From positions 1 through 20,001 of the forward strand of contig JBEAXP010000066.1 of assembly GCA_041159745.1 (NCBI GenBank): DNA of 20,001 nucleotides. The letters are read 5' to 3'. Shown here one piece after another: positions 7,094 to 14,106 of this stretch. Below the pieces are notes generated by a model, which was not told the origin of the DNA, searched no databases, and worked only from the letters and a program-made list of their open reading frames with translations. The position numbers were made by a program, and so were the translations under genes. Every line of letters begins with the position of its first letter. Position 1 is the stretch's first letter. This DNA comes from Casp-actino8 sp041159745 (GTDB taxonomy: Bacteria > Actinomycetota > Acidimicrobiia > Acidimicrobiales > Ilumatobacteraceae).

Positions 7094-8354
7094 CGTTCGG
7101 ATCGAGTTCTTCGAACCGGTTCACTCGCCGCAGCGCCGGGAAGGCCACCGAGTACGCGGCCACGACGCCGATGGTGGCCACTCCGCCGCCGATCACCGCG
7201 GCTTGAGTGCCGAACGCCTGTGCGGCGACACCGCTCTCGAAGGCGCCCAGTTCGTTGCTGGCGCCGATGAACACGTTCTCGACGGCCATGACGCGACCTC
7301 GCTTGTCGTCGGGAGTGACGAGCGGGACCAAGGTGCTGCGGATGAACACGCTCACCATGTCGGCGCCGGCGAGGATCACGAGACATGCGAACGCGACGAC
7401 GTAGCTGGTGGTGATTCCGAGGAAGATCGTGGCGACTCCGAACACGCCCACGGCCACGAGTAGTACGTGTCCGACTCGACGCGTGACCGGACGGGAAGCC
7501 AGCAGGATCGCCATGATGGCCGCGCCGATTCCGGGAGCCGCGCGCAACCAGCCGTACGCCACGTCACCGACTCCGAGTCGATCTTCGGCGATGGCCGGAA
7601 GCAGCGCCACCGCGCCACCGAAGAGAACGGCGAAGAGATCGAGGGAGATCGCCGCCAACAAGATCGGTGTGCGCCGAATGAACCGGAGACCTTCGAAGGC
7701 CGAGCTCAAGGTGACCTTCGAGTCGGGCGCCGGCGGTTCGGGTTGGCGCAAGAACGTCACTCGGGCCAACTGCCAGATTCCGAGCACGATCAGAACGGCC
7801 GATGCCCAGTACGACAACGACGGATCGACCGCGTACAGGAAGCCACTCGCCGCCGGACCGACGATGGCGGCACCGGTCCACGTGGCCGAGTAGAGCGCGA
7901 TCACACGCGGCAAGGTGCCGTCGGGCGCAACCATCGGCGGGATCGAGCGAATCGACGGCGCGGCGAACGCGCGGCATCCGCCGAATCCGACGGCGATGAC
8001 GAAGAGCGGCCACACGGCGGTCGGCTCGGACATCGCGTAGAGCGCCAAGGCGATGGAGCAGATCAACTCGCCCGTGACGGCGAGCGATCCGACGATCTTG
8101 CGGTTGAACCGGTCGGCGACCGAACCGGTCACGAGAACCAACAGGGCGGCCGGGAGGAACTCGGCGAGCCCGAGCAGCCCGATGTCGAGTTCGCGGCCGG
8201 TGATGTCGTACACCTGCTTGCCGAGTGCCGTGGCCTGCAGCATCACACCCGCGTTCACGCAGACGCTCGACCCGAGCACACGCCGCACCGACGCGTGCCG
8301 CAACAGCGCGCGATTGCTCCGGGCGGGATCGTCGAATGAAGTTGCCTCGGGCAC
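7083..8354 (-). CDS. MFS transporter (MFS_3 / EntS-like exporter)
   Basis: 423 residues with about 12 hydrophobic segments, a normal MFS size. The loop 2-3 signature is GSVADRFNRKIVG (77-89), matching the MFS motif A G-x-x-x-D-R-x-x-R-R/K. The N-terminal NRALLRHASVRRVLGSS and the domain-2 opening RRTPILLAAISLDLFAVLFGGAVALLPAIAEDRLGVG are typical of the MFS_3 group, which includes the enterobactin exporter EntS and many drug-efflux homologues. Proton-coupled export of a small molecule is likely; the substrate is unknown. The GTG start at 8354 is preceded by TAGGGT eight bases away. It is divergent from the amidase gene and convergent with the unknown membrane protein, which it overlaps by 11 bases. 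Confidence 0.9.
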   Translation of the reverse strand: MPEATSFDDPARSNRALLRHASVRRVLGSSVCVNAGVMLQATALGKQVYDITGRELDIGLLGLAEFLPAALLVLVTGSVADRFNRKIVGSLAVTGELICSIALALYAMSEPTAVWPLFVIAVGFGGCRAFAAPSIRSIPPMVAPDGTLPRVIALYSATWTGAAIVGPAASGFLYAVDPSLSYWASAVLIVLGIWQLARVTFLRQPEPPAPDSKVTLSSAFEGLRFIRRTPILLAAISLDLFAVLFGGAVALLPAIAEDRLGVGDVAYGWLRAAPGIGAAIMAILLASRPVTRRVGHVLLVAVGVFGVATIFLGITTSYVVAFACLVILAGADMVSVFIRSTLVPLVTPDDKRGRVMAVENVFIGASNELGAFESGVAAQAFGTQAAVIGGGVATIGVVAAYSVAFPALRRVNRFEELDPNATP

Positions 8355-8362
8355 GAGGGATC

Positions 8363-8368
8363 ACCCTA
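8363..8368 (-). promoter_or_regulatory. Putative -10 element (TAGGGT) of MFS gene
   Basis: TAGGGT followed by eight bases and the GTG at 8354, identical in sequence to the element at the nitroreductase start. A small GGG-atca-CCC dyad overlaps it (8357-8366). Confidence 0.45.
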
Positions 8369-8409
8369 GTGAAGGCCGACCCACTGTTCCCGTAAGCCCG
8401 CAGTCCTGA

Positions 8410-8415
8410 TAAGAC
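8410..8415 (+). promoter_or_regulatory. Possible -10 element (TAAGAC) of amidase gene
   Basis: TAAGAC, or GATAAG two bases earlier, ends six to eight bases before the ATG at 8422, with no SD present. It lacks the terminal T of the pattern seen elsewhere in the window, so confidence is low. Confidence 0.35.
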
Positions 8416-8421
8416 AGGCCC

Positions 8422-9861
8422 ATGACTTCGCTGTCGGATGACACCCGCTGGCTCGACGCCACCGCTCAGGCCGAGATGGTCGCACGAGGCGACGTGTCGC
8501 CGATCGAACTCGTGGAGGCCGCGGCCGAACGAATCGAACGATTCGATGGTGCGCTCAACGCGGTCACGTACCGCTGGTACGACCACGCTCGGCGCACGGC
8601 GAGCGACCCGTCACTGCCGCCCGGAGTCTTCCGCGGCGTTCCGTATCTCATCAAGGATCTCCACGCCACCGAGGCCGGCCTCCCGATCAGTCACGGCAAC
8701 AAGGCGTTCAAGGCGGCCGGCTACATCGCGCCATCCGACACCGCACTGGTGAGTCGCTTCAAGGCGGCCGGGCTCGTGTCGCTCGGTCGCACGAACAGCC
8801 CCGAACTCGGCAGCGTTCCGGTCACCGAACCCGAGGCGTGGGGCCCCACTCGCAACCCGTGGGACACCACGCGAACGTCGGGTGGATCGAGCGGTGGCGC
8901 CGCGGCTGCGGTCGCGGCCGGCATGGTGCCCATCGCTCACGCGAGTGATGGCGGTGGATCCATCCGCATCCCGGCCGCGTGTTGCGGTCTCGTCGGCCTC
9001 AAGCCCTCGCAGGGTCGCATCACGATGGCGCCCTTCCGCGACGAAAGCGGCCTCGGCGTCGAGTTGTGCGTGAGTCGTTCCGTTCGCGACACCGCACGAC
9101 TACTCGACGCGGTGCACGGACCGGGTGTGGGCGACACCGTCATCGCACCGCCGCCCGCGCGGCCGTACGTCGACGAACTCGGCGCGCCGACCGGTCGCCT
9201 GCGCATCGGGATCCTCGATCACAGTCCGCGCGGATTCGCCGTGCACCAGGAGTGCACCAACGGCGTCAACGAAGTCGGCCGATTGCTCGAGTCGCTCGGA
9301 CATCATGTGGAGGCGGCCTGGCCCGAGGTGTTGGCCGATGCGTCGCAAACCACCACTTTCGCGGCGATGTGGAGCACCAACATGGGCATGTCACTGCGAC
9401 GCTTCGCCGACACCCTCGGTCGCGAGATCACGGTCGACGACGTGGAACTCATGAACTGGGCGCAGGCGACGTTCGCCGAGAAGGTGTCGGGAGTCGACTA
9501 CGCCGCCGCCCTGGCCGGCACGTCGACCTTCCGTCGCCGGATGCAACAGTGGTGGGCCGACGGTTGGGACATCCTGGTCACGCCCACGTTGTCGGAGCCG
9601 GCACTGAAGGTCGGCACGATCGTGAACGATCCGAATCGTCCGATGGCCCCGCTCGCGCGCGCCGGCCAGTGGGTCACGTTCACCGGCCAGTTCAACCAGA
9701 GCGGTCAGCCGGCCATCAGCCTCCCGCTCCATCGCACTCCGGACGGGTTGCCGGTGGGCATCCAACTGGTCGCCGCCTACGGACGCGAAGACGTGCTCAT
9801 TCGGCTGGCATCGCAACTGGAAGCGGCCGCGCCATGGGCGCAGTTGACTCCCCCGATCTGA
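8422..9861 (+). CDS. Amidase (amidase signature family)
   Basis: 479 residues, usual for the amidase signature family. The Ser-cisSer-Lys triad is visible: K78 in YLIKDL, cis-Ser S156 in SGGSSGGAAAAVAAG, and nucleophile S180 in SDGGGSIRIPAACCGLVGLKPS. The 24-residue spacing between the two serines equals that in FAAH (S217/S241). The C-terminal LPVGIQLVAAYGREDVLIRLASQLE is the standard family ending. It hydrolyses a carboxamide in the cytoplasm; the family includes aryl-acylamidases, 6-aminohexanoate-cyclic-dimer hydrolases and GatA. GatA is unlikely because no gatB/gatC neighbours are present. It stands alone, divergent from the MFS gene and converging on the DUF952 gene six bases away. Confidence 0.93.
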   Translation: MTSLSDDTRWLDATAQAEMVARGDVSPIELVEAAAERIERFDGALNAVTYRWYDHARRTASDPSLPPGVFRGVPYLIKDLHATEAGLPISHGNKAFKAAGYIAPSDTALVSRFKAAGLVSLGRTNSPELGSVPVTEPEAWGPTRNPWDTTRTSGGSSGGAAAAVAAGMVPIAHASDGGGSIRIPAACCGLVGLKPSQGRITMAPFRDESGLGVELCVSRSVRDTARLLDAVHGPGVGDTVIAPPPARPYVDELGAPTGRLRIGILDHSPRGFAVHQECTNGVNEVGRLLESLGHHVEAAWPEVLADASQTTTFAAMWSTNMGMSLRRFADTLGREITVDDVELMNWAQATFAEKVSGVDYAAALAGTSTFRRRMQQWWADGWDILVTPTLSEPALKVGTIVNDPNRPMAPLARAGQWVTFTGQFNQSGQPAISLPLHRTPDGLPVGIQLVAAYGREDVLIRLASQLEAAAPWAQLTPPI

Positions 9862-9867
9862 TCGAGA

Positions 9868-10188
9868 TCAGTCGCGCGTGACCGCACGCACTTCGACGAC
9901 GGCTCCGAGTTCCAACGGGCCGTAGATGTGCGGGAAGGCGTCGGGGGCGTCGCCGATCCGTTCGACCACGACCGGTGACGTCAACTTGGTTTCGTCCACG
10001 ACCAAGAGGACGAGTTCGTCGTCGCCCAGATCGGCGTAGAAGCGATCGCGGACACCACGCCACTGGTGATCGTGGCTGCAGTGCACGTAACCCTCTTGTT
10101 CGACCGTGCGACCGCGAGTGGACCAGGGGTACGAGCCGTTGGCGCGCGCGGCCTCCCAGTCGGAGCGAACCGCGAGATGGAGGATCAA
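9868..10188 (-). CDS. DUF952 domain-containing protein, TTG start
   Basis: 106 residues covering the whole DUF952 (PF06108) domain. Evidence is the N-terminal ILHLAVRSDWEAARANGSY, the conserved EGYVHCSHDHQ segment (32-41, equivalent to G-F-I-H-x-S in relatives), LVLLVVDETKL, and the C-terminal FPHIYGPLELGAVVEV. The family's function is unknown to me beyond a predicted small alpha/beta fold. The start is a TTG (10188-10186) fused to the stop of the preceding SDR as TTGA; nothing upstream in this frame resembles the family. Length and domain boundary agree with this start. It is probably expressed only by coupling to the SDR. A standard gene caller may extend it wrongly into the SDR frame or miss it. 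Confidence 0.8.
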   Translation of the reverse strand: MILHLAVRSDWEAARANGSYPWSTRGRTVEQEGYVHCSHDHQWRGVRDRFYADLGDDELVLLVVDETKLTSPVVVERIGDAPDAFPHIYGPLELGAVVEVRAVTRD

Positions 10189-10961
10189 CGCGCGGTCCAG
10201 CCGCCGTCGACCACCACGGTCTGGCCCACCATGAACGATGCGGCGTCGGACGCGAGCAGCAGGAGCGCGCCGTTCAGTTCGTCGAGCTCGCCCAGGCGGG
10301 GCAGCGGCGACATCTGGCGAACGTACGCCATGCTCGCTTCCTCCTCCATCGCGACGGTCATCTCGGTGGGGAACCAACCCGGACACAGAGCGTTGACTCG
10401 AATGCCCTTGCGCGCCCATTGGAGCGCGAGTTCGCGAGTGAGGTTGATGACGGCCCCCTTCGAGGCGCAGTAATGGGCTTGCTTCACCGGGGCGGCCCCG
10501 ACGATTCCGTACATCGACGCGATGTTCACGATGTTGCCGCCACCCTGCGAGATCATGTGCGGTGCCGCCAGCTTCGACAGATGCCAGAGCGCGGTCACGT
10601 TCACTTCCATCGTTTCGCGGAAGGTCTCGAGGTCTTCCTCCTCCACCGCGACCTTGTGTCCGATTCCGGCGTTGTTGACGAGGATTCGGGGCGGCCCGAG
10701 CCGCTCGGCGGTTTCGGCGACGAGCCGCTCGCGGTCGGCGGGCGAACTCACATCGGCACCGATGGCGATCGCACCCGGGAGTTCGGCCACGAGCGATTCG
10801 AGACGCTCGACTCGGCGGGCGGCGACCGACACCTTGGCCCCGGCGGCGTGCAACACGCGAGCGAAGTGCGCTCCGAGACCGGCCGAGGCGCCGGTCACGA
10901 TGGCCACACGGCCGTCGAGTCGGAAGACGTCCAAGGGGGTGGTGATGTTCGACGCATTCAT
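10185..10961 (-). CDS. SDR family oxidoreductase
   Basis: 258 residues, a classical short-chain dehydrogenase. It has TGASAGLG (23-30, Rossmann glycine motif), NNAG (96-99), the catalytic serine S149 in VNIASMYG, and Y164-x-x-x-K168 in YCASK. VSVAARRVERL after strand 2 has arginines where an NADP(H)-preferring enzyme has them. The C-terminus QTVVVDGGWTAR is standard. The frame is open to 11150, but family homology starts at the ATG 10961, and a TAACCT hexamer seven bases upstream marks that codon as the likely leaderless start. It overlaps the DUF952 start by four bases. The substrate is unknown; gluconate 5-dehydrogenase/3-oxoacyl reductase-like annotations are common for such sequences. Confidence 0.92.
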   Translation of the reverse strand: MNASNITTPLDVFRLDGRVAIVTGASAGLGAHFARVLHAAGAKVSVAARRVERLESLVAELPGAIAIGADVSSPADRERLVAETAERLGPPRILVNNAGIGHKVAVEEEDLETFRETMEVNVTALWHLSKLAAPHMISQGGGNIVNIASMYGIVGAAPVKQAHYCASKGAVINLTRELALQWARKGIRVNALCPGWFPTEMTVAMEEEASMAYVRQMSPLPRLGELDELNGALLLLASDAASFMVGQTVVVDGGWTAR

Positions 10962-10968
10962 GACGCGC

Positions 10969-10974
10969 AGGTTA
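10969..10974 (-). promoter_or_regulatory. Putative -10 element (TAACCT) of SDR gene
   Basis: TAACCT followed by GCGCGTC and the ATG at 10961. The same hexamer occurs at the deacetylase start. Direct repeats ACAATC (minus strand; 10989-10994 and 10998-11003) lie where a -35 or activator site would be. Confidence 0.58.
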
Positions 10975-11001
10975 CGAGTGGTCGGCCGGATTGTTCCGAT
11001 T

Positions 11002-11049
11002 GTGTGACGACGACTCCAATTCGATGACAACCCGCACGACACGTCACAC
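11002..11049. promoter_or_regulatory. Long-spaced inverted repeat GTGTGACG / CGTCACAC
   Basis: A perfect 8-base inverted repeat, GTGTGACG (11002-11009) and CGTCACAC (11042-11049), lies in the divergent gap between the SDR and the small membrane protein genes. Each arm contains a TGTGA/TCACA half-site like those of CRP/FNR regulators, but the 32-base spacing is too wide for one dimer. It could be a pair of half-sites or chance. Confidence 0.3.
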
Positions 11050-11084
11050 CGCGCTGGCATCATCGGTTGCACGAGGCGATTGAC

Positions 11085-11318
11085 ATGCTGACTCTTCACC
11101 CCATCGACCGCAACCGAGAGATCCGACCCCTGCGACTCGACCTCGTGCACCGTGTGCAGACCCGCGTCCTGGCCCTCGTGCTGAGCGTCGTGGCCGCCGC
11201 CACCGCCGTGGTGCTGTCGGCTACCACCGATGTCTCCGATGGTTCACTCGTGCTCGGCACCCTGGCCGTGGGGTTCGCAGCGAGCTGGGTGAACACCTCG
11301 CTGCCCGCCCGTCGCTGA
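11085..11318 (+). CDS. Small membrane protein of unknown function
   Basis: 77 residues from the ATG at 11085. A basic N-terminus (MLTLHPIDRNREIRPLRLDLVHRVQTR) is followed by two hydrophobic segments: ~29-47 (VLALVLSVVAAATAVVLSA) and ~55-72 (SLVLGTLAVGFAASWV). A short TSLPARR tail ends the protein. This suggests a two-helix hairpin with both ends in the cytoplasm. I recognise no family. GAGG (11073-11076) eight bases before the ATG is a reasonable SD. An in-frame TTG at 11067 would add six residues, but it lacks both an SD and a promoter hexamer at the right spacing. It lies between the SDR and the hydrolase; a real link to either is unproven. Confidence 0.62.
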   Translation: MLTLHPIDRNREIRPLRLDLVHRVQTRVLALVLSVVAAATAVVLSATTDVSDGSLVLGTLAVGFAASWVNTSLPARR

Positions 11319-11342
11319 CCACCACCTGATTCGGTCCCGCCC

Positions 11343-11360
11343 CACCCGGGGTGACACCAT
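11343..11360 (+). promoter_or_regulatory. Possible promoter/operator of hydrolase-LLM operon
   Basis: CACCAT (11355-11360) ends six bases before the ATG, matching the leaderless spacing but with C for the first T. Directly upstream is the dyad CACCC-g-GGGTG (11343-11353). This is a candidate regulator site only; short GC-rich palindromes also arise by chance. Confidence 0.3.
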
Positions 11361-11366
11361 CGGCCC

Positions 11367-12092
11367 ATGACTTTTCGTCACGTGGTTCTCGTACATGGCG
11401 CCTGGCACGGTGCGTGGTGCTGGGCTTCTCTCCAAGCCGAACTCGAGCGGCGCGGGGTTCCGAGTCTGGCCGTCGATCTACCCGGACACGGCGCCTCCAT
11501 TGCCCCACTCTCCGACCTGTACGGCGACGCCGCCGAGGTGTCGAACGTTCTCACGATGTTGCGCGATCGCGGCGTGACCGATCCGGTGTTGGTCGGCCAC
11601 AGTTACGGCGGAGCCGTGATCACCGAAGCCAGTCATCGCACTCCTCTCGCGAGCCATCTCGTGTACATCGCGGCCTTCGCCCTGAACTCCGGCGAGTCGG
11701 TGATGGGTGCACTCGGGTCGTTCCCGCATCACGACGTCGGACTCGGGCCGGCGATGATGGCTCGGCCCGACGGCACATCGGTGCTCGATCCCGCCTTGGC
11801 CGGACCCGCTCTCTACAACTGCTGCGACGAAGCCACGATCGCATCATCGTTGGCTCGACTCTCGCCGCAGCCCATGTCGACCGTCACCCAGCCGGCCACC
11901 GGCAACGGGCGCGATCGGATCGCGTCCACCTACGTGCTGTGCACCCGTGACGACTCGGTGCACCCCGAGCACCAGCGAATCATGGCGACGCGCTGCACCC
12001 GCACGATCGAACTCGACACCGACCACTCGCCGTTCGCGTCGATGACTCGCGAAACCGCCGACATTCTCGAAGCGCTCGCCCAACGATCATGA
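11367..12092 (+). CDS. Alpha/beta hydrolase (salicylate esterase/HNL-like)
   Basis: 241 residues with the alpha/beta hydrolase fold. VLVHGAWHGAWCW (7-19) is the oxyanion-side HG motif, in the form seen in plant methylesterase/hydroxynitrile-lyase-like and bacterial EstC-type esterases. DLPGHG (37-42) and GHSYGG (77-82) follow, with nucleophile S79. The charge relay is probably D195 or D196 in CTRDDSV and H220 in DTDHSPF. It is a cytoplasmic esterase or similar with unknown substrate. The stop overlaps the start of the next LLM oxidoreductase as ATGA, so the two proteins are translationally coupled and may act on the same compound. CACCAT six bases before the ATG may be a weak -10. Confidence 0.9.
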   Translation: MTFRHVVLVHGAWHGAWCWASLQAELERRGVPSLAVDLPGHGASIAPLSDLYGDAAEVSNVLTMLRDRGVTDPVLVGHSYGGAVITEASHRTPLASHLVYIAAFALNSGESVMGALGSFPHHDVGLGPAMMARPDGTSVLDPALAGPALYNCCDEATIASSLARLSPQPMSTVTQPATGNGRDRIASTYVLCTRDDSVHPEHQRIMATRCTRTIELDTDHSPFASMTRETADILEALAQRS

Positions 12093-12994
12093 AGATTCGC
12101 GTCGGCTACGGATTCGGCGTGCGAACTTCGCTCAACGACGCCGGATTCGCCACGGTGGTCGACGCGCTCGAGTCGTTGCGCTTCGACAGCCTGTGGCTGA
12201 GCGAGCGCATCGGCGGCGAGGCACCCGACCCGCTGGTGGCCATGTCGTTCGCGGCCGGACGGACCACCCGCTTGAAGTTCGGAATGAGTGTCATGGTGCT
12301 GCCGGGCCGCAATCCGGTGGTGTTGGCCAAGGAGTTGGCCACGCTCGATCGGCTCTCGGGGGGACGATTGCTCCCCGCTTTCGGTCTCGGTGTGGCCGAT
12401 CCGCACGAGCAGCAGGCGTTCGGCGTGGCCCGCGACGAGCGCGCCAAGCGCTTCGACGAGGCACTGGCCGTGATGCGCAAGTGCTGGCTCGAACCGAGCG
12501 TGACGCACCACGGAGCGTTCTTCCACTACGACGATCTGCGGGTGCTGCCCAAGCCCGTGCAGACGCCGCCCGATGTGTGGTTGGGCGGCATCGCACCGAG
12601 CGAACTCAAGCGAGTCGGTCGACTCGCCGACGGATGGCTTCCGAGTTTCGTGACTCCCGACGACGTGGTCGAAGGCCGCAAAGTGGTCGAGGAGGTGGCG
12701 GCAGAGCACGGTCGCTCGATCGATCCCGAGCACTTCGGCGCGCTGATCCCCTACTCGCTCGGCCCACTACCCGATGCGCTTCGGGCCGGTTTGTCGGCGC
12801 GCCGACCCGATCTCGACGACGTGAGCACACTCGTTCCACAGGGCTGGTCGGCATTGCGGGACACCATCGGTCGCTTCGTGGACGCGGGTTTCTCGAAGTT
12901 CGTGGCGATCCCGATCGTGGAACCGCCGTCACCGAACGCGTGGGTCGATCATCTCGGCGAAGCCGCCGGACATCTCCTACCGCTGCAGACCTGA
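12089..12994 (+). CDS. LLM class F420-dependent oxidoreductase (second copy)
   Basis: 301 residues, luciferase-like TIM barrel. The start KIRVGYGFGV, FDSLWLSERI, GMSVMVLPGRNPVVLAKELATLDRLS (65-90) and GGRLLPAFGLG (91-101) are characteristic. RFDEALAVMRKCW and the middle PKPVQTPPDVWLGG follow the family order. It is not a close duplicate of the enzyme at 2231-3139; only the fold motifs agree. The cofactor is probably F420 (inference from the actinobacterial setting), and the substrate is unknown. Translation is coupled to the alpha/beta hydrolase by the ATGA overlap (12089-12092). Its 3' end overlaps the convergent deacetylase gene by 18 bases. Confidence 0.88.
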   Translation: MKIRVGYGFGVRTSLNDAGFATVVDALESLRFDSLWLSERIGGEAPDPLVAMSFAAGRTTRLKFGMSVMVLPGRNPVVLAKELATLDRLSGGRLLPAFGLGVADPHEQQAFGVARDERAKRFDEALAVMRKCWLEPSVTHHGAFFHYDDLRVLPKPVQTPPDVWLGGIAPSELKRVGRLADGWLPSFVTPDDVVEGRKVVEEVAAEHGRSIDPEHFGALIPYSLGPLPDALRAGLSARRPDLDDVSTLVPQGWSALRDTIGRFVDAGFSKFVAIPIVEPPSPNAWVDHLGEAAGHLLPLQT

Positions 12995-14017
12995 CAACCA
13001 GGCGTGCACGTTGCGGCCGATGGCCTCGATGTCGTAGCCGCCCTCCTGCAACACGACGGTCGGGATGTTCAGTGATTTCACGACTTCACCACAACGTCGG
13101 TAGCCGTCGGTGGTGAGCGCGAGATCGGAGATCGGGTCGTTCCAGTAGGTGTCGACACCGAGCGAGACCACCACGACCGACGGCTTGAACGCGGCGATCC
13201 GAGCCGCCACGTCGGCCAGGCGCGTGACGTACACGTCGTCGGGCGTCTCGGCCGGCAGCGGGACGTTGATGGTGGATCCGCGGCCCGCCCCCGCCCCCGT
13301 CTCCTCCTCGTAGCCGATGTACCACGGGTACGCGCGATCTGGATCCCCGTGCAGCGACACGAACTGGACGTCGTCGCGTTCGTAGAAGATCTGCTGCGTG
13401 CCGTTTCCGTGGTGGTAGTCGACGTCGAGGACGGTGACCTTCGAACCGGTGATGGACGCGATGTGGTGCGCGACGATCGCCGCGTTGTTGAAGAAGCAGA
13501 AGCCGCCGAACACATCGGCGGCCGCGTGATGACCGGGCGGACGGCAAAGCCCATACGACGACGGCGCCCCGTCGAGAACGATCTGCGCCGCCGTGAGGGC
13601 CACGTCGACGGAAGCACGAGCGGCGGTGTAGGTGCCTTCGGCGAGCGGAGTGGCGGTCTCGTAGCACCAATAGCCGAGGCCCGACACCGCGTTGGTGGGG
13701 AGAGGTGGGTTGCCCATGCCGGCGCGCAGACCCGGATGCAACATGGCCTCCGGGAAGAACTCGGTGCGACCGGTGCGGGCGTTGAGCTCGGTCCACGCGG
13801 TTTCGAGGAAGGCGATGAGGCCGGCGTGGTGCACGGCTTCGATGGGCTCGATGCCGAACTCACGACGTTCGACGAAACGGAAACTCGAATCGGTGGACAA
13901 CTGCTCGCGAATCGTCTCGGCGCGACTCGGCTTCTCGTACGTGGGAATCGGTTGTCCCATGTTGATCTCGTGCTGCGGATTGTGCAGTCGGTGCAGATCG
14001 GTCCAGACGACGTCCAT
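12977..14017 (-). CDS. Histone deacetylase family / acetylpolyamine amidohydrolase-like protein
   Basis: 346 residues of the arginase-deacetylase fold, close in length to bacterial acetylpolyamine amidohydrolases (APAH). Catalytic elements are complete: RPPGHHA with H163/H164; metal ligands D200 and H202 in VLDVDYHHGNGTQ; third ligand D289 in SLGVDTYWNDP; and transition-state tyrosine Y328 in LQEGGYDI. The E-G-G-Y form, rather than G-G-G-Y, is that of APAH-like enzymes. A long insertion (~70-125, TELNARTGRTEFFPEAMLHPG) fits the APAH substrate-specificity loop. It probably removes acetyl or acyl groups from polyamines or other small amines in the cytoplasm. The ATG at 14017 has TAACCT six bases upstream. 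It is divergent from the thioesterase/ligase genes. Confidence 0.91.
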   Translation of the reverse strand: MDVVWTDLHRLHNPQHEINMGQPIPTYEKPSRAETIREQLSTDSSFRFVERREFGIEPIEAVHHAGLIAFLETAWTELNARTGRTEFFPEAMLHPGLRAGMGNPPLPTNAVSGLGYWCYETATPLAEGTYTAARASVDVALTAAQIVLDGAPSSYGLCRPPGHHAAADVFGGFCFFNNAAIVAHHIASITGSKVTVLDVDYHHGNGTQQIFYERDDVQFVSLHGDPDRAYPWYIGYEEETGAGAGRGSTINVPLPAETPDDVYVTRLADVAARIAAFKPSVVVVSLGVDTYWNDPISDLALTTDGYRRCGEVVKSLNIPTVVLQEGGYDIEAIGRNVHAWLSGLQR

Positions 14018-14023
14018 GTGCCG

Positions 14024-14029
14024 AGGTTA
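14024..14029 (-). promoter_or_regulatory. Putative -10 element (TAACCT) of deacetylase gene
   Basis: TAACCT, CGGCAC (six bases), then the ATG at 14017. It is identical in sequence to the hexamer before the SDR at 10961. Confidence 0.58.
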
Positions 14030-14046
14030 GACCGGTGGCCCGTTCC

Positions 14047-14080
14047 CGAGCGGACGACATGTGCCGGAGTCGTCGGCTCG
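14047..14080. promoter_or_regulatory. Imperfect 12-bp inverted repeat in divergent gap
   Basis: CGAGCGGACGAC (14047-14058) and GTCGTCGGCTCG (14069-14080) pair at 11 of 12 positions around a 10-base spacer. The dyad sits between the deacetylase promoter and the thioesterase start. It could be an operator serving both genes. If transcribed toward the thioesterase, it could instead form a leader hairpin. Confidence 0.45.
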
Positions 14081-14106
14081 TGCTTCGAGACGACAGACTC
14101 TTCGGG

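Noticed and set aside
8422..9861. GatA subunit of the Glu-tRNA(Gln) amidotransferase
   Set aside because: It has the family triad but no gatB or gatC neighbour, and the C-terminal half (MQQWWADGWDILVTPTLSEP) is of the general amidase type.
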